From: Hofstenia miamia | Lineage: Eukaryota; Xenacoelomorpha; Acoela | Direction of reading: 5' to 3' | Length of the DNA stretch: 64,000 nt | Assembly: GCA_004352715.1 (NCBI GenBank) | Contig: SCFE01000025.1 | Location: 466,023 to 530,022, forward strand | Part shown: piece by piece, positions 33,201-44,600 of the stretch | Position numbering within the stretch: position 1 is the stretch's first letter | Layout of the letters: each line of letters begins with the position of its first letter | Position numbers and translations under genes: made by a program | Notes under the pieces: model-generated | Seen by the model: only the letters and a program-made list of their open reading frames with translations | Databases searched by the model: none | Told to the model about the DNA's origin: nothing

Positions 33201-35537
33201 CGTTAATTTGTCACAACTAGTTTCGTTAATGTCACCAAAATTTGTTATTGGGGCCTATGGTTGCATAAAATTGTTGATAGTTCTTGATAGTTCTTGGTGG
33301 TTGAAGCTAAGAAAAAATTGGAAAGTATCTTATGATTCCCCTTTATTGAAGGAGGATATATCCCTCTATCCATTGTTAACTATGGGAATTTGCATAGATT
33401 TATTCGTAAGTGAATTTTGAGCGCTAAGAAAATTATTGGAAGTCATCACTGAATTTGAAAAACTTAAGCTTAAGCTTAATAATTTTTGTCAGCACATATT
33501 TAAAATAAAAAATGTATAGAAATTTTTTACATTTTTAAGATGCAATTCAGTAAAAGATTATACAGAGACACATTGAATTAAATACTCCACAAAACATATT
33601 TCGCATCCCAAACAATTTTATGAAGTTACTATAATCATATATCTGATTGAAGCTTTCCGGATAGTTCATTTACATTAATTCACATTGTTTTTTGTATATT
33701 TTACATTTTTCATCCACTTAATCGAAAGGTTACAGTAAGAGTAGAGTTGCAGGTGCGGATCAAGTAAGTAATAATGTGGTAATTAATACTCTACAGACCG
33801 TAATGACATAGACGGTGGTGAATTATCACTCTCACTGGATCAGTGAATGTCGTAGTTAGCAATAATCAAACATACTACAAATACATTGTTGTTATTATTG
33901 AAAAATTTTCATTTTTGTAAACTGCCGTCCGTCATATCCTCGGCATTTTTGATTAAGTATTTGCAAAAATATTCTTGGAATGAATATATGTCTGAAGCAA
34001 ATATTTAGAACAGTGTCTGTCTTGATACTGTGGGACTTTAATTAATTCAAAACACAACATTGTAGACGCTAAATTCATTTGTAAGTTTGAAGTTACATGC
34101 TCTGTTTATAAGCAATTGCGTTCATACATATTGAATTTCTTTATATTTCGTTCCTCACATGTTAATGTTACAGTTATAAGGAGAATTCATTCCTCGTATT
34201 TTCTGTTAAATTTCAAAACAAATTTTCCGGAAATTTTAATTAAGAATTTATTTTCCAGCTTTTCCCATTTTTATTCCCTACTTTTGGAGTCTTAAATTCA
34301 TTGAACGTGAATTTCCATAACTTGTATGCATTGTAGCATTAAAAGGGTGCTTATTGAACTGTGCTTGTGCTAATCAGTAATCAATTTTTAAACTACAATG
34401 GAATTTAAAATTGACTATTTTATAAAAGTATTTAAGAGTGCCACATTGAGTTTATTTGATTCCCTGACATTCAATTTCTTACAAAGACAGCATGGAATAC
34501 AAAATTATTAATTGTAACGTACATAATATTCCATACTGATGCTATATCAGTTAAAATTGTTGTGTGTTTTAGTGCATAAAACTTTATGCAGAAGTCTACA
34601 AATGCAAATATTTTGTAAATCATTTTTATATTATGCAATTTATTTTCAGTTCTATCTCTAATTTCAGGTTTATGTCAAATTTCAGATTAGCATTCTCATT
34701 TCTATTCACTAAAATTTTAAGCTCATTTAAACTTTCACATTTCATTTAATTTTTAATGTTTTTAAATTTCGCTTACAAATATCAATGAAACTTATAGAAA
34801 TGTTTTAAAAGGAATCATTAATATTTTTAGTTGTTTTCATAGATGTCTACAAGATTTTCTAAATTGTCAAAAATTTATGCATAATAAACTTCCCAACAAT
34901 TATTTTAATTATATCTATATATGAGTAAACACTTGACCATATCTCAATAACTAAACAAATGTATGCCAGACAGAAATCTCACTGTGAAATCTGTATTATT
35001 TTTCAAACTAGATTAAAGGAAAAACTGCTGATTTTTCTAATTTTTGCAATGAAATGCATTTTCATGGCAATAATTTTGAAAGTTCATATTTTGTAAAATA
35101 TTAGAAATACTTGATATTTTTCCCTATAAGGCGAGGAAATAAATTCAAAATAATAACGTATGTGAATTACTTCATAAAAGGAAATATAATTAATACGTTA
35201 AAGCCTGTGTTAATAAATATGAATTTGAATCTTATTTATTGGAGAAAAGAGCAATTTCGTTATGGATTTTTTAATAAATATTTCCAATGTCCTAGTTTTT
35301 TGATAAATTAATTATTTTTTAGAGATCCTTTGTAGACTTTTACTTAAAAGAAATATAATGTGCAATCCGTTAACCATATCATGATAAGCTGGTTAAAATA
35401 TCAACTTAATATCTTTAGTATACCAAAAAATAAGAGAAAAAAAGAACAACTATACTTTTTTAAAATTAGCACTTCTAAAGCACAAGTACGAAAAGCTATT
35501 AAATTCAAAACAGTGTGAGTTTCAAATCACGAAATCA
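30256..35537. other. AT-rich stretch, no gene supported
   Basis: About 5.3 kb in which I see no gene. Near its left end, words of the GATCCGATCCGA type occur at about 30328-30340 and, as GATCTGATCTGATCCGATCC, at 31543-31566. They may be remnants of a repeat with related ends 1.2 kb apart. Frames of 60-116 codons here are AT-driven and unlike any known family. Confidence 0.45.
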
Positions 35538-36488
35538 CTAAAAACAAATATATAGTGATTTTCTGAATTTCGCGTTGGTCACAAAATATATGAAGAAATT
35601 TATCGTTGAATTGAAGTTTCTGAAGCCCAGTGCCGTAAACCAGAAAAAGTAATTAAGAGAACTTTCCCAAAATTTAGCGTTTTGTTCAGGAGTATTAAAA
35701 TAATTGCGCAATTGTAAGTAATAGTATGGTAGGTACACCCCAACCATAGTCACGCAGCATACAACAAGTGTAATAGTTACTCGTACATCGTCTTTTGCAT
35801 ATGTTTTTTTAAACTTTTTCTTTGCAGTCTTGGCTCTATAAGTCAATCGAATAACGATAATAATGTTACCAAAAGTAATTATTAGCAAGGGAATAGTGTA
35901 TCCGATAAATATGTTAAGAAACAAGGGCAATTTATTACCTGTACGGAAGCATCGAAGTCCAGTATAAAGCCTACCATCCCAAATAACAGTGCTTGGTACA
36001 TAATTGAGGACATCAAATTGCAGAACGGCATTCATCAGCGAAAAGAAACATGCGATTAAGCAGCCAATTTCTGCATGACGTTTTTTATTCCATTTTCTTG
36101 CGAAATCTATGGTATATGAATTGATAACTCTATCTAATGTGATTAGAACTACACTATATGTCGTTTGAAATAAGTTAAATGTCATTATTGAACTCCAAAC
36201 AGAACATGCCCTGGGAAAGTGATTGAGTAAGAATTCTTCTGGGTAAATGATAAATGGAAGGTTGAATATTAAAAAATCGAAGCAGTTTAGAAAATCTGCA
36301 AATGTTAAGTGAATTAAATATGTATTCGACGCTTCATTCTTGATGAAAGGTCTCTGTTTGGTAATGTATAGCACAATGAGATTTGTAGGGATTCCCAGAA
36401 TTCCAATAATGAGGCTGTGTGCTAAGACTAAATAATCTTTGTAATAACCACCAGGTTTATCATACGTCACATTGGTCTGAGTGCTCAT
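35538..36488 (-). CDS. Class A (rhodopsin-like) GPCR, orphan, paralogue 2
   Basis: This is a single-exon receptor of 316 residues, aligned without gaps to the one at 7983-8933, with roughly three quarters to four fifths identity by eye. The conserved class A positions are all kept: N36, D65, C95, DRV 119-121, C180, P200 and P254. TM7 again reads NFFIY instead of NPxxY. The most constant parts are TM3 with the following loop (LITLDRVINSYTIDFARKWN) and TM6 with the preceding loop (AKDDVRVTITLV), which face the G protein. Most changes fall in TM1-TM2 and in the outer loops, as expected if ligand preference has shifted. AG lies 7 nt before the ATG. A truncated third copy sits just upstream. Confidence 0.9.
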   Translation of the reverse strand: MSTQTNVTYDKPGGYYKDYLVLAHSLIIGILGIPTNLIVLYITKQRPFIKNEASNTYLIHLTFADFLNCFDFLIFNLPFIIYPEEFLLNHFPRACSVWSSIMTFNLFQTTYSVVLITLDRVINSYTIDFARKWNKKRHAEIGCLIACFFSLMNAVLQFDVLNYVPSTVIWDGRLYTGLRCFRTGNKLPLFLNIFIGYTIPLLIITFGNIIIVIRLTYRAKTAKKKFKKTYAKDDVRVTITLVVCCVTMVGVYLPYYYLQLRNYFNTPEQNAKFWESSLNYFFWFTALGFRNFNSTINFFIYFVTNAKFRKSLYICF

Positions 36489-36494
36489 TCAATA

Positions 36495-36515
36495 TCTAAA
36501 TTATTTGATATTAGC
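36495..36515 (-). promoter_or_regulatory. Putative 3' splice (or trans-splice) acceptor before GPCR 2
   Basis: The minus strand reads AATAATTTAG|ATATTGA|ATG, with AG at 36496-36497 and 7 nt to the ATG. It is almost identical to the block before GPCR 1. Function is inferred. Confidence 0.45.
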
Positions 36516-36729
36516 ACTATAAGACTTCATTTCGGTATATATTTAACAAAAATTGTGTAATGTTTTGCATAGCATATGTTATGTATACCGTGTAGTACTG
36601 AAAATTGTTGCCAATAAAAATATTTCAAAACATGCAGGATTAACATTTCTTTAGCTTCAATGTGACAGAGACTGAACAATAGAATTTGAGAAATGGATTG
36701 GGGTAAAAATTCAATTCCATTTGCTAGCA

Positions 36730-36795
36730 CTAAGAATAAGGTTTGTCATAAGTTACATTTTGCTGAGCACTCATCCAGTATCTAAATAGTTTGAT
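36730..36795 (-). pseudogene. Third GPCR copy, start fragment only
   Basis: The minus strand from 36774 reads M-S-A-Q-Q-N-V-T-Y-D-K-P-Y-S then a stop at 36730-36732. The two intact receptors start MSIQTNVTFDKP and MSTQTNVTYDKP, so this is clearly the same start. The upstream ATTTAG|ATACTGG|ATG block is also kept. The rest of the receptor is gone or unrecognisable. It lies about 285 bp upstream of GPCR 2's ATG, suggesting a former tandem array. Confidence 0.85.
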
Positions 36796-39356
36796 TTCAA
36801 AAAGTATCTAGATGTATTGTTCCTAAGATGATCCAGCAATAAATTTACTTCAACTTCAAAAACGGTTTATAATATTATTGTGTAAGTCAATGATTCAGAT
36901 CCAGCGGTATTAACCCTATTAGTATTAGTTTTATAACACATGTATTTGTCCGCATTTTTGAACATCTATGGTGTAGGGACAACTCATACAATGATGACGA
37001 TTTGTGCTAAGACTTATCTTTGTACATGCAAATCTGCTTACAAATCGAGTAAAATTAATATTTAACGGAAGCTTGGGAAAAAGTGACATTAATATTTGAA
37101 AAGCGGTAATTGAGAAATTTTAATCAATTTAAAAATTCTCTTAAAATAAGAATTCTTACTTTCAACGAGATGGACTTTGTAAGTAAAATATTTTTCTGTA
37201 AAAGTGATTCTTATTATGGCGATTAGCTCTAATTGGTTAAATTTTGTCAAATCATATGAAATATACGTAAAAGTCTACTAAAAGAAATCTAATTCGTTAG
37301 TATTTTTCACTAAAGGACGTTTAGTAATAATATTTTATCGCAATCCCTGCAGTGCATAAAAATTATTTATATGATATTTAAGAAGTTAGAAGTAATTAAA
37401 TAGTTTTATAAATGTCCATAAAACTAGTTACTATGTTTTTGGAACCAGTTGTCTTAAATTTTAAGTGCTATAGTAAACAAATTTTATCGATGATTATTTT
37501 TAGTAGAACCGTATACGTAATTAATTTATATATGAATCTATTATTACTTCGAAAATCTTGCTAATTAAAGAAATTATTAAACGTTGGAAGAAATACAACA
37601 TTTTTTGTAGCCATTACTCGATTTGAAAAGCCAATGATGCTTCAAGACTCACTTGAATGGCTCTCGGTGAGCTAAAAACGTTTACTCCCTGTGCATAATA
37701 TCGGAAGAAGCAAGCTTGATACAGTGTTATATAAGAATGATGGAGTATGTCAAATACGATTAGTGTATGCCACCAAGAACTCAACAGATTGCCTCACTAG
37801 CTTATGGCACCCCTAAAACATGCAATCATACAACCAGTGGCGTAAATCCTCATAAAAATCGGAGGAGCTACGCGTTTGAAATTTTTTTGTTTGAAAACAT
37901 GTAAAGCATCAGGTATTATTGACCTTAAAAACTTTCAGAGTTTCGTTAATTGTTTTTATTTTTTGAAAAAATATATTTAAGAACTAATAGTTCTCAAAAT
38001 AATAAGCAGAATAGGGATCATCTAATTTTTTATTTACATTTTAAAGCCTCAATTCCATTAAAGCATGCCTTTGCGAGAAAGCTACCTTCCGCGCTGCTAC
38101 CATTGACTTTGTGCATGACACATTTCAATGGGCTTGGGTGGTCTATCTTCATATAAAGAAACAGCTCAACTTCACGGTTGCTTCTCTGTACTCTAAGGCT
38201 TAGAATTACATGAAGAATGTTTATATCTTTTTTGAAAATAGGAATTTTCAAGTCATTCAGTCAATGCAAAATGATTTAGTGCAATTCTTCAGCATTGCGT
38301 TCGAGCACATTCATCAATGATTCACGATTTCTAAATTTTTTAAAAAGCTTAAGCAACGTTATTTAAAAATATAGAAAATCGGTTTTCCTCTTCAAAGAAC
38401 AGAAGGCTGCTGTTATTCCTGAGTTTTTTTTTTAAATCTATGAAGATTTCTAAAGATATTTCAAGTATTCATAATTTTCTAAAACGACACAATAGAGAAG
38501 TGTCGCAAACTTTCACTTACGATTTAAAATTCTGCTTTGTTGATAACCTTGTAGGCGCCATGAACTGTTGAAAAAATATTTTGGGTTGGATGACAACCCT
38601 ATATGATTTAGAAAATATTTTTATTTGATTCTTAGTTTTGGGAATAATTTGAATGAATTTCAAGAAATCGGAATTTTCATCAAAAAATAGTTAAGTTGTT
38701 AATTGCATCAGGTATTGCAAAGCAGTTTCCTCATTTCATGTGTACACATTTACTACCAGTTTCCTTGGAGATGGTTTGAAAATGTAGGAAACCAGTTTGC
38801 TTTTTAAGAAAACAATAAGGATAGTCACTGTATGACATTGAAAACTTTTTGGCTTTGCGTATAAATTTCTTAATCTTGTTCAATTTTCATATTTAACATG
38901 TTTCTTTAGATATATTGCATGGTTCAAGCTTCTAGCAACAAGTTTAAAATTCATTTAATAATGTATGATATGATCTCAAAATATACGCCACTCAAGTATC
39001 TTGAAAATGATATTTTGCAAAAAAGTAGTTTTCAGTGTGGAATCCAACGCAGTGATTCTGTTTGCAGCATTTCTTTCGTAATTTTTCAGTTTTCACATCT
39101 AAATTTGCATGTAGAATTATACATATAGAAAATGCCAAAACAGCAAATATATATTTGTAATTATTCACTTTGAAAAATTAAAGTTCTAAATCTCACATAT
39201 AAATTCCGGCGAATTATTGTTGTGAGATCTTTTTTGAGAATTACCAAAATAATAATCAGGAAGTTTTTTAAAAAGTATAGTAAATATATAATAACTCTGT
39301 AACAATTACTTTTACAGTGTTTTAAAAGGACAGCGAATTAAGAAACATTTAGGAAC
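36796..39356. other. No gene supported; upstream block at 37226-37263
   Basis: The block at 37226-37263 resembles 9857-9893 upstream of GPCR 1 (both include CTAATTGGTYAAAT). A patch at about 37838-37890 (CCAGTGGCGTAAATCC) looks like a dispersed repeat remnant. A GC-richer 38045-38150 gives a 73-codon minus frame that I do not recognise. The rest is AT-rich. Confidence 0.45.
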
Positions 39357-41640
39357 TTAGTAGTAGTAGTAGCAAAGTGGCTTTATTTAAAACTGAATAG
39401 CAAAAATATTTAAAATTCCAAAAAGAAAAGAAACTTGCAGCATGATTAAAATATGATTGCCGAGTTTTGGTTTCCTTAAGTTTTGATATTTGAAAGAAAG
39501 TAAAGGAACTGAACAGAAGATTAGATCGCATAAAATGAAATGTTGCGAAAAAAAGTCAAAATCATAAATATCATGTAATAATGAATTAATCATCACCATA
39601 TATTTGTATTGAAACAAAAGAGATATTGGAAGCAAATTTAGAGCAATAAATCTAAGTTTGTAAACAGAAATTTTAGATATCCATTTAGTACACCTTCCTT
39701 AAAAATTTTCAAGACGTGCGATATCAGAGAAAGATGGGTGAAGTAAAAATCAAAATGGATAGAATCATTGTTTTTAAAGGTAATTTTTGGTAGATGTATT
39801 CGTGATATATGGCAAGGAACGACGTGAAAACATAAAAACACGATTGCACTTTACAAGTTTGTGAGAAATATGATTAGACCAGGATAAGTTGTTTCTAAAA
39901 TAAACACCCAAATCTCGCACTAATGAACTAAGGCAAACATCAATGTCATTAGCAAGTTATTGAACAGGATTAGTAATATTTCCAAAAAAAATAATCCATT
40001 CAAGCTTGTCAGAATTAGACTCCAATTTTTTGTCGGTAGCTTATATTTAATGATAAAGTTGATTTTTTGGAAATTTTCAGAGTCTCTGCTAAAAAAATTT
40101 CAAGTTATCCGGAAAGAGATCTGCATCCGTACTAGAACAAGATTCAGGTAGGTCATTTATGAAACAGAGAAATAGTAAAGGTCCACTCCACTAGTAACTG
40201 GTAAGTGACTGGAGACAGCTCCATTGTAATGGACTTACTGCTGAACACAATTTGATAAGGAGGATGCAAGCTAGGAAAGAAATTTACGACCTATATCAAA
40301 ATTATTTCGTAGTTTGGCAATGAGTAAATCATGCGGTACTTTATCAAAAGCTTTTCGAAAATCCAAGTAATATCATGATGAATATTGTCAATGTACGCTA
40401 GAAATTGAGTGATTGATGAAGGACGTTTTGTAAATCCAATATGTATAGATGTTACTCTATTTTTAATTATGGGGAATAGCTCATTAAAAAAAGTTTTTCA
40501 AACAGAAGAGAAATTTTTCGAAGAATGGTAATTCCAAGGTAATTTTTAACATCATTTTTGGAACCTTTTTTGTGCAAGGGTCGGGGTTGCTCAATCATTC
40601 GACAGATTGATGAGTGGGTGAATCCACGATTCGAGTACGGTCCTTAACCCTAGAAGTCCACCACTATGTGCGGTTTGATCGTGAGAAAGCTCTGGCATGC
40701 AGAGTGCTGACCTGTGTTGAGTCTGATCAGCAGAGTGAAGCCGAAGGCGGAACTTCAGTTGAAGGGGTTGAGCTTCTCCTGCTTTGCCAACCAAGGCCAC
40801 TAACGGTGTTAACTTTGAGAGCGCCTGCTGGCTGCTATAAAAAATCCGAGATCTATATAGGAGTATGCGACATTGAATGGAAAACATCTAGTAGTATGAA
40901 ACTCCAACAATTAGTATATGTCGGATCATAACTACCTGTGACACAGCAATTTGCTTACAAGAAGGCACAGCAAACGCTGACTTAGTTCTCTCTCATAGAC
41001 AAAATACTAAGAGTTATCCCTGTATGACTACCTCATGAGACGCACTCAGGAACCTGGCACGAGTAGCAGTCTTACTATCAGTGTTACCACTGTGTCGCTG
41101 TCTGTCTACCCGAAAAACTAAACAAGCAAAGTACACATTGTGGCACCTTCTTCTACCCTGGTGTTTAACGTCAATTTAGGGGGGACTCCATACAGTGATT
41201 GTTGACTAAGCGTCACCCTTATGGTTTGGCTTTCGCCTTTAGGCTTGGCTGGTTGGCCTATCCAAGAACCACCTCGAGGAGGTACTCTCTGGGACGGTTT
41301 AGGCGCATTACCCTTTGGGTTCCCCATGTGCAAAGATACGATTTTTGCCACTTTCCATTCTTGAGGGAAATCACCAAGTTCAATGTAGTAATTAAAATAT
41401 TCAGAATATGAGGTACAAAGGAATTGGCATATGTCTTATTAAATGAATAGAGAAGATAATCCAATACACAACTGTACTAAGAAGATTCCTTTATTATTTC
41501 AACAACTTTATCAAGTGAACAGTTAATTGTATTGTGTATAGAATTATCAAAGTTGCAATTTATTAAATTAGGTTCTGAAAACACAGATTGGAAAAATGGA
41601 TTAAACATAAATCAAATTTGAATTATTTGCTCATTGATTT
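39357..41640 (-). pseudogene. Decayed non-LTR retrotransposon RT, interrupted
   Basis: In minus orientation the RT can be followed in pieces: an N-terminal extension (41640-41340; SVFSEPNLIN, then GDFPQEWKVAKIVSLH), KKGSKNDVKNY (40577-40540), GFTKRPSSITQFL (about 40440), and YLDFRKAFDKVPHDLLIAKL (about 40385-40325). The rest is broken down to a 3' end with AATAAAGCC and a trinucleotide tail at 39359-39372. Many frameshifts make it inactive. A 749-bp foreign element splits the SLH and KKG codons (40578-41326). The 3' end resembles that of the LINE at 21958. Confidence 0.8.
40578..41326. mobile_element. 749-bp GC-rich insertion with 7-bp target duplication
   Basis: TGTGCAA occurs just left (40571-40577) and just right (41327-41333). 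Removing the insert and one copy rejoins the LINE reading frame exactly. The insert is far GC-richer than its surroundings. It begins GGGTCGGGGTTGC and ends GGGTTCCCCA. I see no clear terminal inverted repeat, no poly(A) tail and no convincing protein; the frames of 77-105 codons inside are unlike known families. It may be a non-autonomous DNA element (the start is reminiscent of hAT ends) or an unusual SINE. The family is not recognised. Confidence 0.85.
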
Positions 41641-44600
41641 TCCCAAATTAAAAATTTAATTGTTTCCTTTGTTTTTAAAGATCTTAAGAATTTCTAGCAT
41701 GTATTCAGAGATGAATTGTCGGATAATTGTCCTTTTCGAGATATAGTGATATTTTTACAGATACTGCACATAACTTACCAGATAAACAGTAAAAATCTTC
41801 TATTTTGTGGTTGTAATAGTGCTCATTTGTAGCATTTTGGATTGTTTTTCTCCCATATTTTCAGGATTCAGGCACATATTTTGTCATTTTTAGCCAAATA
41901 TTTTCCGCTGCTTACTAATTATAATTAAATTTTCAAATTCAAGAAATATTAAATTTCGTAGTGTATATCTTTTAATGGTTCAAGTTTGTTTCTATAAATT
42001 CAATATTCCTGTTAAAAGCTATTTATATAAAATACGTAAATACTTTATTGATGTAACTGTAAACATTTACTGCTTAAAACATTTACAAACATTGATCAGA
42101 AAATAACAAATTTTTTATATATAAATGCATATTAATGACATATTATTTCTGAATTTCATCTACACATTGAAAAATGCAACCACTTGGATTGGACTTTGAT
42201 AAACATAAAAAGATTAAAGGTGCAAGTGAGTTGGAAATTAGCTGGCAATTTTGCTGGATCGGGGCAACAAAAATATTTTATCTTATTTCATCTTAGCAAA
42301 CCTTCTCAGTGGTTGAGGTCAAGACTCAGGATTCACAATGTACTTTCATCAGATCCTATGCTAACCTTATTTCAATTGGATTTATTAGATTATTAAATAT
42401 GATAATGATAGTAATAAATGTAAAAGACCATTTTGTGCCTGACAGGATTGGGTTGGGACTGAAAATTTGATTCGAAAAACCGGAATATGTGGATAATAAG
42501 GTGTGAAATTGTTGAACAGTAGAGTGGAAACTTTAATTTCTAAGTAAATATCACCTGAATAATGCTAAGAGATAGGCTTATTTTTCCAGACCTAAATATA
42601 AAACGAAATTGATTAATATTTTGCACATGTAGTTGAACTACCATACTTTCACATATGGTATTCCACGCCCTATCTGTCGAAAAAAGCGTGATGTCTATTT
42701 TCTATTAAAGAAATTGTTTGTGATATCTAGATGAAAATATGTCAAATATCAACAACCGTGCAAATTGGAGATATACCGTAATAAATGTGGCATATATATA
42801 ACCTAATATAGCAAAATCCGATATTGTACGTTTTATTTTTTTACAATAAACAAAGGATTTTTTGTTGCAAACCAATAATTGTTGGTTTTTAAAAGCTTAC
42901 AACTTCTACAACATTAAGTTTGTGATGTACCATATTTTATTATTCGAATATAATTTTATTCGATTTTTGTATACTATAAAAAATATATATTTTTTAATTT
43001 TCTTCAAAATCGTTTTTTGAGAAATTCAAACTTGGGGGCAGCATTGAAATTATTGGGTGTAGAATGAAAATTTTTTAGGTTTTTAGTATCAATTTAAATG
43101 AATAGAAGATTTTTAGTAATTACAAATGCTTAAGGCGCATGAAATAATTTAAAAAAGAAACCAATACTTTGTGAATTTGTTATGGGTTCTTTTTATCAAA
43201 ATGCTTAACAGTGAATTCGCTATACATTCCATGCTTGAAACGTTTTCTTACAAAATGCACAAAATTCTGTATATACTGAATAGTTTGCTGAAATTCTGTT
43301 GTTACTGCAACCCATTCAAAAATTGTAGACATTTGCAAATATTTTCAAATAATCAATATTGTAACTTGATTGTTAAATTATAATTTTTTATCAATCTGTT
43401 GACAAAAATTCAGTTTGTCCTCATTAAAATTCACTTTACAGTAATCGAATTTTATTCTGGGGTTGTCCTTCCTATAACTTCTTAAAAATATCGATTTATG
43501 TACAGTATGATATTGAATAAATATTTCTTTGACAAATTTCCTAAAAATGTTCGTGTTCAATGGGACGACTTGCTTAGAGCTTATAAAAGAATTATCAATT
43601 TATTCGTACTTGAAGAAAGTCAATAATATCGTGTTCCAATGAAATAAATTTCTTTTTAATTGACTATTTTCAATGCATTTTCAGAATATTCTTAAATTGA
43701 TTTTACAAGGATTCATCAATAGAAATGTTAAGTGGCGTTCTATTGCCATTTCACTATTTAAAATTTCAATTAAATTTCTTCTTGAGCTCATGAAAGTGTT
43801 GAATTGTTAAATGTAAACAACCTGTTAGGCTCAAGATTTTTCTATATTTGTACCTGTTTTAATCATCATTAATACAACAAAATAAATTCATATTCATGGA
43901 TTACAAATTGACTCAATTGTCAATAGCAGAACAGTTATTTCAGCAAGGTTGCAATGAATGCACTTTTGCAAAAACGGTATTTATCTCCACATTTGGTACA
44001 TCACAAACAAAAACAACCGGTGTTCCCCTGTCAGTTGTGCTAACAAGTACTTACCTCAGTTCCCTACAATATAATGGTTCACATAATAAGTTATTTTTGT
44101 TACATCTTACCAGGTTAGACCTTTCGAAACGAAAATTTCACAACGGGCCACCATAAGCATTATATTCAAAAGGATTATCTTTTGCTGATCTGAAGTCTCA
44201 AGCTTTTAGTTCTCTGAATTGATAATCCCTACTAACACAGTTGTCTTTGTAATGCATGGAAGAATTTTAGTTGCACTATGCACCATTGCTTCGATGGTGT
44301 CCTTAGAAAAACTGAACTATTTCTTGTACATACTTCGCTAGAAATTCAACATTGGCAAACACAATGAATTACTCCCAAGTTCCACTCTTCAACCACAGAC
44401 AGTTTTGATTTATTAAAAAAATTGCAAAAATATCCAAATTCTACATGTGGAAATTTCAACAAATTCCATGGTTATTTAAAGCCATAAGCACTTGTGTGTA
44501 CCACATATATGAGAATATATAAAGTTTTACAATGAAAATTCTTTCACTTAGAGAATCATCATCTATTAATATAAGTAATTATTATCTCTTAGTCCTAAAA

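Noticed and set aside
33464-33480. Palindromic CTTAAGCTTAAGCTTAA run
   Set aside because: A short simple repeat likely to arise by chance in AT-rich DNA.
36527-36730. 67-codon minus frame just downstream of the third GPCR start
   Set aside because: I looked for receptor helices here and found no match to TM1 or TM2 of the paralogues.
38030-38251. 73-codon minus frame in a GC-richer patch
   Set aside because: Balanced composition but no motif, splice signal or neighbour to support it.
40600-40660. Possible tRNA-like head of a SINE (GATTCGAGTAC resembling a B box)
   Set aside because: No convincing A box and no cloverleaf; the insert is also much longer than a normal SINE.
40591-40931. Overlapping frames of about 100 codons on both strands
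   Set aside because: They lie in the GC-richer 749-bp insertion, where stops are rarer by chance; no family resemblance.
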